From assembly GCF_003614435.1 (NCBI RefSeq), contig NZ_CP025546.1:4216001-4280000 (forward strand): a stretch of 64,000 nt of DNA, read 5' to 3'. The DNA is from Mycobacterium paragordonae. Its GTDB lineage: Bacteria > Actinomycetota > Actinomycetes > Mycobacteriales > Mycobacteriaceae. The translations under genes and the position numbers were made by a program. Position 1 is the stretch's first letter, and each line of letters opens with the position of its first letter. Below are positions 56,567-64,000 of this stretch, one piece after another. A model generated the notes under the pieces. That model saw only the letters and a program-made list of their open reading frames with translations, did no database searches and was not told the DNA's origin.

Positions 56567-56580
56567 GGGCCTTTAGTCCC
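56567..56580. promoter_or_regulatory. Strong DosR-box-like palindrome upstream of lanA2
   Basis: The core GGGCCTTTAGTCCC matches 13 of 14 positions of GGGACTWWAGTCCC. On the minus strand it reads GGGACTAAAGGCCC. It lies 117-130 bp upstream of lanA2, in the gap after the ABC transporter stop. The leader between box and gene also has a perfect dyad GTAGCGAGCGCTAC (56473-56486) close to the ribosome binding site. Confidence 0.8.
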
Positions 56581-56599
56581 CCGGCGGGGCACTTTTCGT

Positions 56600-58510
56600 T
56601 CACACCTGCGTCATCGAGTAATAGGCACCCCGCCGCGCCATCAACTCGGCATGGGTGCCGCGCTCGATGATCTCCCCAGCCTGCATCACGACGATCAGGT
56701 CGGCACTGCGGATAGTCGAAAGTCGGTGTGCGATAACGAAAGTGGTTCGTCCACGACGCAACTCGCGCATCGACTGCCGAACCAGCAACTCGGTGCGGGT
56801 ATCCACCGAACTCGTCGCCTCGTCAAGTATCAAGAGTTGCGGGCGGGCCAAGAATGCCCGAGCAATCGTGATCAACTGCTTCTGCCCGCCGCTGATGTTG
56901 CCACCGTCGTCACTCACCATCGTGTCGTAGCCGTCGGGCAACTTGTCGACGAAGCGGTCCACGCACGCCGCCCTGGCCGCCGAGATGATCTCGTCGCGAC
57001 TCGCCCCAGGGCGTCCGTAGCCGATGTTCTCCGCGATCGTTCCGCCGAGCAGCCAGCTGTCCTGCAGCACCATCCCGATCCGCGAGCGCAGCGAGTGCCG
57101 ACTCACCGTTGCGATGTCGACGCCGTCGATCAGAATCCGGCCGGAATCGACTTCGTAGAATCGCATCAACAGGTTCACCAGCGTGGTCTTGCCGCACCCG
57201 TTGCGTCCGACGATGGCGACACTGCTGCCTGCTTCGACGACCAGTGAGAGGTCCTTGATCACCGGGACGCCGGGCCGGTAGCTGAAATTGACCCGCTCGA
57301 ACTCCACCCGCCCCCGTGGTGCCGACTCGGCAACGGGCGGCAGGGTCGACAAGCGGTCGGGCTGCTGTTCGGAAGCGTCCAGCAGCGCGAAGACGCGGTC
57401 TGCGCTGGCCACCCCGGACTGAGCGATGTAGTACATCGACGCGAGGTTGACGACCGGTTGATTGAACTGGCGCACATACTGAATGAACGCCTGGATGTTG
57501 CCCAGCGTGATCTGTCCGGACGCCACCTTCAGTCCACCCACCACCGCGACGACGACATAGTTGAGGTTCGCAACGAAATCGGTGGCCGGCGAGATTAAGC
57601 CGGAGAGAAATTCGGCACCGAAATTCGATCGGTAGACCCTGGAGTTGAGATCTCTGAACCGCTGCTGCGCCCGGGCGCGCTGACCGAACGTCTTGACCAG
57701 AGCCAGTCCGCTGTAGGTCTCTTCGACATGAGCGTTGAGCCGCCCGATGACCGACCACTGCTCGTCGAACAACCGTTGCGCGCGTGGCGCTATCAGCCTG
57801 ATCAGCACAAGTGACAGGGGCACGGTGAGCAACGTGATCGCGGTGAGCAGCAGCGAAATGGACATCATCATGGCCAGCACCGCCCCGACCGTGAGCAGTG
57901 CCGTCAGCAACGGGTTGATCGTCATCCACAGCGATGTCTCGATGTTGTCGATGTCGTTGGTGACCCGGCTCAGCAGCTCACCGCGCTGATGACCGTCGAA
58001 ATACGACAGTGGGAGGCGGTGCAGCTTGTCTTCCGCGTCGGCACGCAGGGACAGGATGGTGCGCTGCACGATGACGTTCAACATCCGTCCCTTGACCCAA
58101 ACCAGCAGTGCCGCAGACAGATAAATCACCATGGCGATCATCAAAGTCCGTGCCACGGCGCCGAAGTCGATGCCCCGGCCGGGTACCACGTCCATACCCG
58201 ACACCAGATCGGCGAAGCCGTTGTCGCCCCGCGCCCGCAGCGTCTGGATCGCCTCGTCCTTGGTGAGCCCGGCCGGCAATTGTTTCCCGATCACGCCGTT
58301 GAACAAGAGATCGGTCGCATGGCCCAGGACGCGCGGACCGATCACCGCAAGAGCGATGCTCCCGACCGACAGCGCCGCCACCGCAGCGATCAACCGCGAC
58401 TGCGGCCCGAGGCGACGCGCCACCCGCATCAACGAGCGCCGGAAGCCAGAAAAACTTCCAGAGGGTTCCTCGCACGTGTCCGGGCTGGACAGGCTCTCTG
58501 GACGACTCAC
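56600..58510 (-). CDS. ABC exporter half-transporter (TMD-NBD), canonical subunit
   Basis: This 636-residue protein has an N-terminal six-helix exporter domain (about 30-350, with a large insertion around 75-115) and a C-terminal ATPase with Walker [10 protein letters not shown], signature NISGGQKQ and Walker [13 protein letters not shown] with the catalytic Glu. There is no C39 peptidase domain. Its ATG overlaps the stop of the upstream transporter (ATGA), so the two form a heterodimer. Homologous pairs such as Rv1272c/Rv1273c are found in M. tuberculosis. The location beside lanA2 suggests lanthipeptide export, but lipid or drug export is equally possible. Confidence 0.9.
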   Translation of the reverse strand: MSRPESLSSPDTCEEPSGSFSGFRRSLMRVARRLGPQSRLIAAVAALSVGSIALAVIGPRVLGHATDLLFNGVIGKQLPAGLTKDEAIQTLRARGDNGFADLVSGMDVVPGRGIDFGAVARTLMIAMVIYLSAALLVWVKGRMLNVIVQRTILSLRADAEDKLHRLPLSYFDGHQRGELLSRVTNDIDNIETSLWMTINPLLTALLTVGAVLAMMMSISLLLTAITLLTVPLSLVLIRLIAPRAQRLFDEQWSVIGRLNAHVEETYSGLALVKTFGQRARAQQRFRDLNSRVYRSNFGAEFLSGLISPATDFVANLNYVVVAVVGGLKVASGQITLGNIQAFIQYVRQFNQPVVNLASMYYIAQSGVASADRVFALLDASEQQPDRLSTLPPVAESAPRGRVEFERVNFSYRPGVPVIKDLSLVVEAGSSVAIVGRNGCGKTTLVNLLMRFYEVDSGRILIDGVDIATVSRHSLRSRIGMVLQDSWLLGGTIAENIGYGRPGASRDEIISAARAACVDRFVDKLPDGYDTMVSDDGGNISGGQKQLITIARAFLARPQLLILDEATSSVDTRTELLVRQSMRELRRGRTTFVIAHRLSTIRSADLIVVMQAGEIIERGTHAELMARRGAYYSMTQV

Positions 58511-60252
58511 TGCCAGTCCACCACATCGGAGTTCACCGACTGCAGGTCGGCGAGATCAGCGTAGGCGGGGCAGCTCAGCAGGAGCGCGTCGTGCGTACCG
58601 GCGCCTACTACTTCGCCCTGGTCCAGTACGACAATCTGGTCAACTGCCGCGACCGTCGAAAGACGCTGCGCCACAATGATCACCGTCGAGTCCGGGGCGG
58701 CTTCGCGCAATGAAGCCCGTACCCGCGCGTCGGTCTGCACGTCGAGTGCCGAGAACGCGTCATCGAACAAGTACACGGCGGGACGGTTCATCACCGCCCG
58801 CGCGATCGCCAACATCTGCCGCTGCCCACCCGACAGGTTGACGCCGCCCTGGGAAAGCGGCATCTGCAAACCGTCCGCATGCTCGCGAACGAACTCGTCG
58901 GCTGCGGCGATCCGGAGTGCCTCCCAAATCTCGGCGTCACTCGCGTCAGGTTTGCCGAAGCGCAGATTGTCCGCGACGGTGCCCGAGAACAGATAACCCC
59001 GCTGTGGCACCAAGCCGATCGCGGACCACAGCTGCTCGGTCGCATAATCGCGAACGTCAATTCCGTCCACGAGCACCGCACCGGCCGTCACGTCGTAAAA
59101 TCTGCAAATCAGCGATACCAGCGTCGATTTGCCCGAACCACTGCCGCCGATGATGGCCGTCACCGTCCCGGGTCGGGCGGTCAGCGAAACATCACGCAAT
59201 GCACAACCATCGGCGTTCGGATAGCGGAAACTCACGTGGTTCAGGCCCACCATGCCCTCGATACCGGCTGCCGGGGACCGGTGTTGTTGCGGGCTGGTGA
59301 TTGCGGGACAGGTCGACAGCACTTCACTGATGCGCGTGGCGCATACCGACGCCCGGGGCAACAGTTCCAGGAAGGCCGTAGCCATCATCACGGCCATCAG
59401 GATCTGCAGGAAGTACGACAGGTAGGCGATCAACGAACCGACCTGCATCTGACCCACGTTGATGCGCAGGCCGCCGAACCAGACCAGCGCAACACTGGAC
59501 AGGTTGATCACCGACATCGCGACCGGTGCCATCAACACCTGCCAGCGACCGACCCTGAGCGAAGTCGTGAACACGTCGCGGTTGGCTATCGCGAACCGCT
59601 CCACCTCGAAGGGCTCCCGAGCGAACGCGCGAATAACCCGGATGCCCGAGAGCTGTTCTCGCATGACGCGATTGATGTTGTCGATCCAGGTCTGCAGGTT
59701 GTGAAAGAGCGGCAGCATGCGCGAGACGATGAGGTATTCGGCGACCGCCATAACCGGGACACTGATGAGCAACAACCAGGACAAGCCCGCATCCTGGCGT
59801 ATTGACATGAAGACGCCCCCGACACACATGATCGGCGCCGCGATCAGGACGGTGCTCGTCGTCTGTACCACCACCTCCAGCTGCCGTACGTCGTTGGTCG
59901 TGCGGGTCAGCAGTGACGGCGTTCCGACGCCGGCCGTGTCCTGCTCGGAGAGCCCGGTGACGTGATCGAACATGGCGGTACGCAGATCCCTGCCGAACCC
60001 GATGCTGGCGCGTGAACCGGCGTAGAGGGCCCCGATGGCGCACAGCACTTGTAGGCCGGTGACCAGCAGCATCAATCCACCGAGCCGGATGATCGTGTGG
60101 GTGTCTCCCTTGGCGACGCCGTCGTCGATGATCGACGCGTTGACGGCCGGCAAGTACAGCGACGCGAACGCGCTGACCATCTGGAGCCCCGCAACCACCG
60201 CTATCAGCCATCGATACGGCCGAACATACTGCCGCAGCAGTTCCGCCAGCAT
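58507..60252 (-). CDS. ABC exporter half-transporter (TMD-NBD), degenerate-site subunit
   Basis: This 581-residue protein has a six-helix exporter domain (about 15-320) and an ATPase with Walker [10 protein letters not shown], signature NLSGGQRQ and Walker [13 protein letters not shown]. The catalytic Glu is replaced by Asp (FDDAFS), the degenerate-site pattern known from heterodimeric exporters. No C39 leader peptidase is fused. ATG at 60252 is the sensible start; the longer ORF upstream overlaps the glycosyltransferase. It starts 46 bp after that gene on the same strand and overlaps the next transporter by 4 bp. Confidence 0.9.
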   Translation of the reverse strand: MLAELLRQYVRPYRWLIAVVAGLQMVSAFASLYLPAVNASIIDDGVAKGDTHTIIRLGGLMLLVTGLQVLCAIGALYAGSRASIGFGRDLRTAMFDHVTGLSEQDTAGVGTPSLLTRTTNDVRQLEVVVQTTSTVLIAAPIMCVGGVFMSIRQDAGLSWLLLISVPVMAVAEYLIVSRMLPLFHNLQTWIDNINRVMREQLSGIRVIRAFAREPFEVERFAIANRDVFTTSLRVGRWQVLMAPVAMSVINLSSVALVWFGGLRINVGQMQVGSLIAYLSYFLQILMAVMMATAFLELLPRASVCATRISEVLSTCPAITSPQQHRSPAAGIEGMVGLNHVSFRYPNADGCALRDVSLTARPGTVTAIIGGSGSGKSTLVSLICRFYDVTAGAVLVDGIDVRDYATEQLWSAIGLVPQRGYLFSGTVADNLRFGKPDASDAEIWEALRIAAADEFVREHADGLQMPLSQGGVNLSGGQRQMLAIARAVMNRPAVYLFDDAFSALDVQTDARVRASLREAAPDSTVIIVAQRLSTVAAVDQIVVLDQGEVVGAGTHDALLLSCPAYADLADLQSVNSDVVDWQ

Positions 60253-60298
60253 CGGGCTACTGTCGCACAACTGGCCGGCAGTAGGCACTAAACCGGTG

Positions 60299-61657
60299 CT
60301 ACCGCTTTTCGGGAACCCGCGGCGACGACGCCGCCGGATTTGGCCGGCCGGGACCAATCGGACCAGCGAGCCGGCTCGGTCCGGGCTGCCTCCGGATGAG
60401 TTTGTCCACAACGTCGGTCAGGCAGGCAAAGCCCGGGGCCGCGGCCATCTCGGCGGCGATGCGGCCACTGGCTTCGCGGTAGCGCGGTTGTTCCAGCACC
60501 GCAAGAATGCTCCGGCGCAACGCTCTCGGTGTGGGCCGCTCGGTCCGCAGGCGGCGCCCCACGCCCGACCATGCCACCCGTGCGCCCACCTCGGGCTTGT
60601 CCTCCTTGCCCCCGGTTGCCACGATCGGCACGCCGTGGCGCAACGCGTACTGAACTCCCCCGTAGCCGCCGTTGGTGACGTAGACATCGGTGCGAGGAAG
60701 CAACTCGTCGTACGGGAGGAAGGTTGCCGCACGGGCATTCTCGGGCAGCGGCGGCAGCATGTCGAGCGGGCGTCCACCGGTGGACACCACCACCAGTACA
60801 TCCTCGCCGGCCAGGGCCTGCAGCGTCGGCGCGATGACTTGCCGGTAGTCGACGTTGGCGACGGTGCCCTGGGTGACGTGCACGACGGGCCGGGTGCCGT
60901 CCAGGTCGGACCACCAATCCGGCAGGTCGACGTCCGAGCCGGCCGGGCACAGCGCGCCGGCGAAATGCAGCGTCTTGGGCGCGTCTGAACGCGGGTACTC
61001 GAACGCCGGAACGGTGAACTGCACGAAGGCGTCGACGTGGGAGTACCACTCCAGTAACGAGTGGGGTAGTTCCGCGCCGTGCAGCTGGCGGTAGATTTCT
61101 CCGCCAACCATGTTGGCCTGACGCAGGATTCGGCGATGCAGCACGGCAAGTGCGGCATTGCGGGGCCGGTTGGCCCACTTCGCCGGCGGCAATCCCATGC
61201 CGAAGGGCGCCGTGTCGGCGCTGGGGATCGGCAGCGGAACGACTCCACACACGACAATCGCCGGCCTGTCCGGTCGCCGGTGCCCGATGAGCATCGCCCC
61301 ACTGCTGAATGCGGGATCGATCAGTACTGCGTCTGCGGGCCGGGACGCATGGGCTGCCATTACCGCCTCGTATTGAGATTTGGCCGGACGCACGAAGATG
61401 TGCTCGACGTCGAAGGCTACTGCTCTGGTGCCCTTGAGTTTTGCCCGCTCGGGCAACGTGTCGAAGAGTGTTTCGTCGTAGTCGGCATCGGCCGGCAACG
61501 GGATGTGCGAAGCGCCCGTCGCGCGCACCCGGTCGGCGAACCGCGCGCCGGTGATGAACCGCACGTGATCACCACGCTCAACAAAGTTTCGAGCGACCGC
61601 CAGCATGGGCGTCACATGGCCCTGCGCGGGGATGCTGCCGATGATGATCGATGCCAT
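60299..61657 (-). CDS. GT1-family glycosyltransferase (MGT/UGT-like)
   Basis: This 452-residue enzyme is of the GT-B fold. It has the N-terminal acceptor domain GSIPAQGHVTPMLAVARNFVERGDHVRFITG and the C-terminal UDP-sugar binding region VTQGTVANVDYRQVI...FLPYDELLPRTDVYVTNGGYGGVQYALRHGVPIVATGGKEDKPEVGARVAWSGVG. The family glycosylates small molecules such as macrolides. It leads the operon with the two ABC transporters and is divergent from a TetR regulator. It may modify the lanthipeptide or a toxic compound; sequence cannot decide. The ~30-residue Pro/Arg-rich C-tail is extra. Confidence 0.9.
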   Translation of the reverse strand: MASIIIGSIPAQGHVTPMLAVARNFVERGDHVRFITGARFADRVRATGASHIPLPADADYDETLFDTLPERAKLKGTRAVAFDVEHIFVRPAKSQYEAVMAAHASRPADAVLIDPAFSSGAMLIGHRRPDRPAIVVCGVVPLPIPSADTAPFGMGLPPAKWANRPRNAALAVLHRRILRQANMVGGEIYRQLHGAELPHSLLEWYSHVDAFVQFTVPAFEYPRSDAPKTLHFAGALCPAGSDVDLPDWWSDLDGTRPVVHVTQGTVANVDYRQVIAPTLQALAGEDVLVVVSTGGRPLDMLPPLPENARAATFLPYDELLPRTDVYVTNGGYGGVQYALRHGVPIVATGGKEDKPEVGARVAWSGVGRRLRTERPTPRALRRSILAVLEQPRYREASGRIAAEMAAAPGFACLTDVVDKLIRRQPGPSRLAGPIGPGRPNPAASSPRVPEKR

Positions 61658-61681
61658 GGTGCGCCCCCTCGGGTTCGCTTC

Positions 61682-61708
61682 ACTACGATGTAGTAGTATT
61701 CATTACTA
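61682..61708. promoter_or_regulatory. Two overlapping dyads, probable TetR operator
   Basis: ACTAC-GAT-GTAGT (61682-61694) and TAGTA-TTCAT-TACTA (61694-61708) are perfect inverted repeats sharing one base. The second reaches the first base of the TetR ATG. They lie in the 50-bp gap between the divergent glycosyltransferase and TetR genes, so binding would block both. Confidence 0.78.
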
Positions 61709-62358
61709 TGTCACAGCAGTCAATATCTAAGGGTGGCACTCGGGCGTATCGGTCGGAGTTGCGGCAGCGCCAGGCCGAGCAGACGCGGGCCCGGGTGTTG
61801 GCCGCGGCAGCGGAGCTGTTCGCCGAGCATGGATACGCCCGGACGACACTGGCGAAAATCGGTGAAGCGGCCGGTGTTTCGGCAGAGACCGTGCAGATTC
61901 ACGGTCCCAAGGCAGCGCTGTTCATCGCCGCTGTCGAGTACGCCGCGTTCGGCTTACCCGCTGAAGAGAACGTCCTTAATCTGGACGCAGGTCGACGCAT
62001 CGTGGCGAGCCAGGACCGCCAGGAGGCGCTGGACCACATCGTCGAGGCGCAGACGGAGGTACACCTGCGGACGGCACGGATCGCGCCGGCATTGATCGGG
62101 GCCGCTACCTACGACCCGGAAGTGGACCAGTACCTCAAAGGTCTGACCGCAAGCATCAACGGACAGATCCGGCGGATACTCACTGTGGCACGTGACCGAG
62201 GATGGCTTCGCGAGGACCTGCCCTTCGACGAGATCGTAGAAACCACCGCGGTGATCGGCAGCATCGAGACCTATCTTCGTGTGACCGGCGACGGCTGGAC
62301 CACGGACCGGTACCGAAGTTGGTGCCGGCGGATGTTGGCCGAGAACGTCTTTCGCTGA
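61708..62358 (+). CDS. TetR-family transcriptional regulator
   Basis: This 216-residue regulator has an N-terminal TetR HTH (about residues 18-65: RQAEQTRARVLAAAAELFAEHGYARTTLAKIGEAAGVSAETVQIHGPKAALF) and a helical ligand-binding domain. It is divergent from the glycosyltransferase-ABC operon, with two dyads covering its start, so it probably represses itself and that operon until a ligand binds. The ligand might be the exported product. ATG at 61708 is used; an earlier in-frame start lies inside the glycosyltransferase promoter. Confidence 0.92.
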   Translation: MSQQSISKGGTRAYRSELRQRQAEQTRARVLAAAAELFAEHGYARTTLAKIGEAAGVSAETVQIHGPKAALFIAAVEYAAFGLPAEENVLNLDAGRRIVASQDRQEALDHIVEAQTEVHLRTARIAPALIGAATYDPEVDQYLKGLTASINGQIRRILTVARDRGWLREDLPFDEIVETTAVIGSIETYLRVTGDGWTTDRYRSWCRRMLAENVFR

Positions 62359-62483
62359 TTTACCATCCACACTCCCCCATCCGGGGGCGTCGGGTAGCGC
62401 TGCTGCACCGTATGGTCGGCGCATCCCCCACCGCTAGGAGGCATGGTGACGTCCACCGGTGTGCTCACCAGCACCGCACGCTG

Positions 62484-63311
62484 ATGGCATCGCTGGCCAG
62501 CCTGTACGACTGTCTGTTGCTGGACCTCGACGGCACATTGTTCCGGGGTTCGCGACCGATCCCGGGTGCGGTGGAGACACTCTCCGGCACAGCCTGTCGC
62601 ACCTTGTTCTTGACGAATAACGCGTCGCGCAGTGCGGTGGAGGTCGCCAAGCATTTGCGGGAGCTGGGATTCGATGCGAGCCCCGCCGACATCATCACCA
62701 GCGGGCAATGCGCTGCGCAGGCTTTGAGTGACGAATTGGATTCTGGCGCGCCGGTTCTGGTTGTCGGCTCGGAGGCTTTGGCCGCCGAGGTGACCGGAGT
62801 GGGCCTGCGCCCGGTGCGACGGTGGGCTGACGAACCGGTCGCCGTGGTCCAGGGGTTCTCGCCCGACATCCGCTGGCGCGACCTCGCCGAGGCGGCACTG
62901 GCGATCCGCGCGGACACGCTGTGGGTGGCCACCAACCCCGATGTGACGTTGCCCTCCGAGCGCGGACTGGTCCCCGGAAACGGTTCGATCATCGCAGCGT
63001 TGCACGCCGCCACCCGCCGCTCCCCGCGCATCGTCGGAAAACCGTATGCACCGATCTTCCGGAACGCCCTGTCGCGCGGCGACTTTCAGCGGCCGTTGGT
63101 GGTCGGTGACCGGTTGGACACCGACATCGCCGGTGCCAATTCCGCCGGGTTGCCCAGTCTGCTGGTGCTCAGCGGAGTGACGACGGCGGCCGAAGCGCTG
63201 GCCGCACCCGCGGCGCAGCGGCCTTCGTTCGTCGCGCCAGACCTCAGCGGCATCAACGCCGACAGCGACTCGTTGCGGCTCGAGTCGCTGCGCCTGTCAT
63301 CAGCCGGCTGA
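62484..63311 (+). CDS. HAD-superfamily (class IIA) phosphatase
   Basis: This 275-residue HAD hydrolase has motif [14 protein letters not shown] (D14, D16), motif [10 protein letters not shown], the cap domain (about 85-190), the motif III Lys in [10 protein letters not shown] and motif [15 protein letters not shown]. Class IIA members (NagD, p-nitrophenyl and glycerol-3-phosphate phosphatases) dephosphorylate small metabolites. ATG at 62484 is used. The 125-bp gap before it contains a small G/C hairpin (CCCCCATCCGGGGG, near 62375) that may end the TetR transcript. Confidence 0.87.
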   Translation: MASLASLYDCLLLDLDGTLFRGSRPIPGAVETLSGTACRTLFLTNNASRSAVEVAKHLRELGFDASPADIITSGQCAAQALSDELDSGAPVLVVGSEALAAEVTGVGLRPVRRWADEPVAVVQGFSPDIRWRDLAEAALAIRADTLWVATNPDVTLPSERGLVPGNGSIIAALHAATRRSPRIVGKPYAPIFRNALSRGDFQRPLVVGDRLDTDIAGANSAGLPSLLVLSGVTTAAEALAAPAAQRPSFVAPDLSGINADSDSLRLESLRLSSAG

Positions 63312-63445
63312 CAGCCCCCCAGTCGTCGGCGGCGCGAGCGGACGCGCGGGGATACCCCCACCGGACCACCCATCAGGGGGATGGACCGTGGCCGGCTGGA
63401 TCAGAGCATGTGTGCAGGTCTTTTGCTGCCCGTTGGAGGTACCGC

Positions 63446-64000
63446 ATGCTCACCCACCACACGACGCTGGTGAAGTTCCTCATCGAGGAAAGACGCCGTC
63501 ATCCCGATGCCAGCGGCGATCTGAACTCGTTGATCCTCGATGTCGCCCTGGCCTGTAAAGCCATCTCCACCCGGGTGGCCCAGGGCGAACTCGGTGGCGT
63601 GCTGGGCGCCGCGGACGTGGTGAACGTGCAGGGCGAAGTGCAGCAAAAACTCGACGTGCTGGCCAATGACTACTTCCTGCGGGCCACCGAATGGGGCGGT
63701 CAGGTGGCCGGGATGGCCTCGGAAGAACTCGCCGAGCCCTATCTTCTGCCGACCCAATACCCGCGCGGGAAGTACCTGCTGATCTTCGATCCGCTCGATG
63801 GTTCCTCCAACATCGACGTGAATGTCTCGGTGGGAAGCATCTTTTCGATTCTGCGTGCCGCCGAGCCGGGTGCGGATCCGACCGTCGAGGACTTCCTGCA
63901 ACCCGGCTCGCAGCAGGTGTGTGCGGGTTATGCGATCTACGGCCCGTCGACCATGCTGGTGCTCACCGTGGGCACCGGCGTGCACGCGTTCACGCTGGAC
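63446..64000 (+). CDS. fbp: Fructose-1,6-bisphosphatase class I, 3' end outside window
   Basis: About 185 residues are visible; the gene runs off the end of the window. It is a class I FBPase with the metal-binding motif [22 protein letters not shown] and the upstream acidic segment MASEELAEP. It hydrolyses fructose 1,6-bisphosphate in gluconeogenesis. ATG at 63446 has TTGGAGGTACC upstream. Mycobacteria normally rely on class II GlpX, so a class I enzyme here may be additional. The 134-bp gap before it has no gene. Confidence 0.9.
   Translation, partial: MLTHHTTLVKFLIEERRRHPDASGDLNSLILDVALACKAISTRVAQGELGGVLGAADVVNVQGEVQQKLDVLANDYFLRATEWGGQVAGMASEELAEPYLLPTQYPRGKYLLIFDPLDGSSNIDVNVSVGSIFSILRAAEPGADPTVEDFLQPGSQQVCAGYAIYGPSTMLVLTVGTGVHAFTLD

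Overview
The window is high-GC actinobacterial DNA and very probably comes from a Mycobacterium. It carries orthologue-like copies of several M. tuberculosis dormancy (DosR) regulon genes: the OtsB1 trehalose phosphatase/GH65 fusion, an Rv2028c-type universal stress protein, PfkB, an Rv2030c-type phosphoribosyltransferase-erythromycin esterase fusion and an Acg-type nitroreductase. It also has KshA/KstD steroid enzymes, GTG/TTG starts and dense operons with ATGA overlaps. Genes were assigned by reading translations; no database search was run.

Region 1 (1-18 kb) is a dormancy-type island. Genes for trehalose, stress and sugar-phosphate functions lead into an operon for an acetyl-CoA synthetase, a pyruvate dehydrogenase-like E1alpha/E1beta/E2 and a small acyl carrier protein. 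Next come a DUF2156 (MprF-like) membrane enzyme, a small membrane protein and a P1B-type metal ATPase fused to a hemerythrin-like domain. DosR-box-like palindromes (core GGGACTWWAGTCCC) sit in several intergenic gaps. hspX, which lies between the Rv2030c and acg homologues in M. tuberculosis, is absent here.

Region 2 (18-47 kb) is a catabolic supercluster for a steroid-like or polycyclic substrate. It holds KshA and KstD, HsaA-, HsaC- and HsaD-like ring-degrading enzymes (the HsaD-like gene is frameshifted), two Baeyer-Villiger monooxygenases, several short-chain dehydrogenases, two HSL-type esterases, an enoyl-CoA hydratase, a pair of acyl-CoA dehydrogenases, SnoaL/VOC/Dabb small proteins, and IclR and PadR regulators with candidate operators. 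htpG (47-49 kb) follows.

Region 3 (49-62 kb) is the most striking part. Two tandem modules each contain a complete class II lanthipeptide synthetase (LanM, both 1055 aa) followed by a convergent small gene encoding a Cys-rich precursor peptide with a class II leader ending in EAAAG. Both synthetases have a CCG zinc motif in the cyclase domain, as in ProcM-type enzymes. A DosR-box-like palindrome lies upstream of each precursor gene, so the peptides may be made under hypoxia or nitric oxide stress. A GT1-family glycosyltransferase and a heterodimeric ABC exporter follow on the minus strand, headed by a divergent TetR regulator with two overlapping dyads.

Region 4 (62-64 kb) has a HAD phosphatase and the start of a class I fructose-1,6-bisphosphatase that runs off the end. 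I saw no tRNA, rRNA, CRISPR array or insertion sequence.
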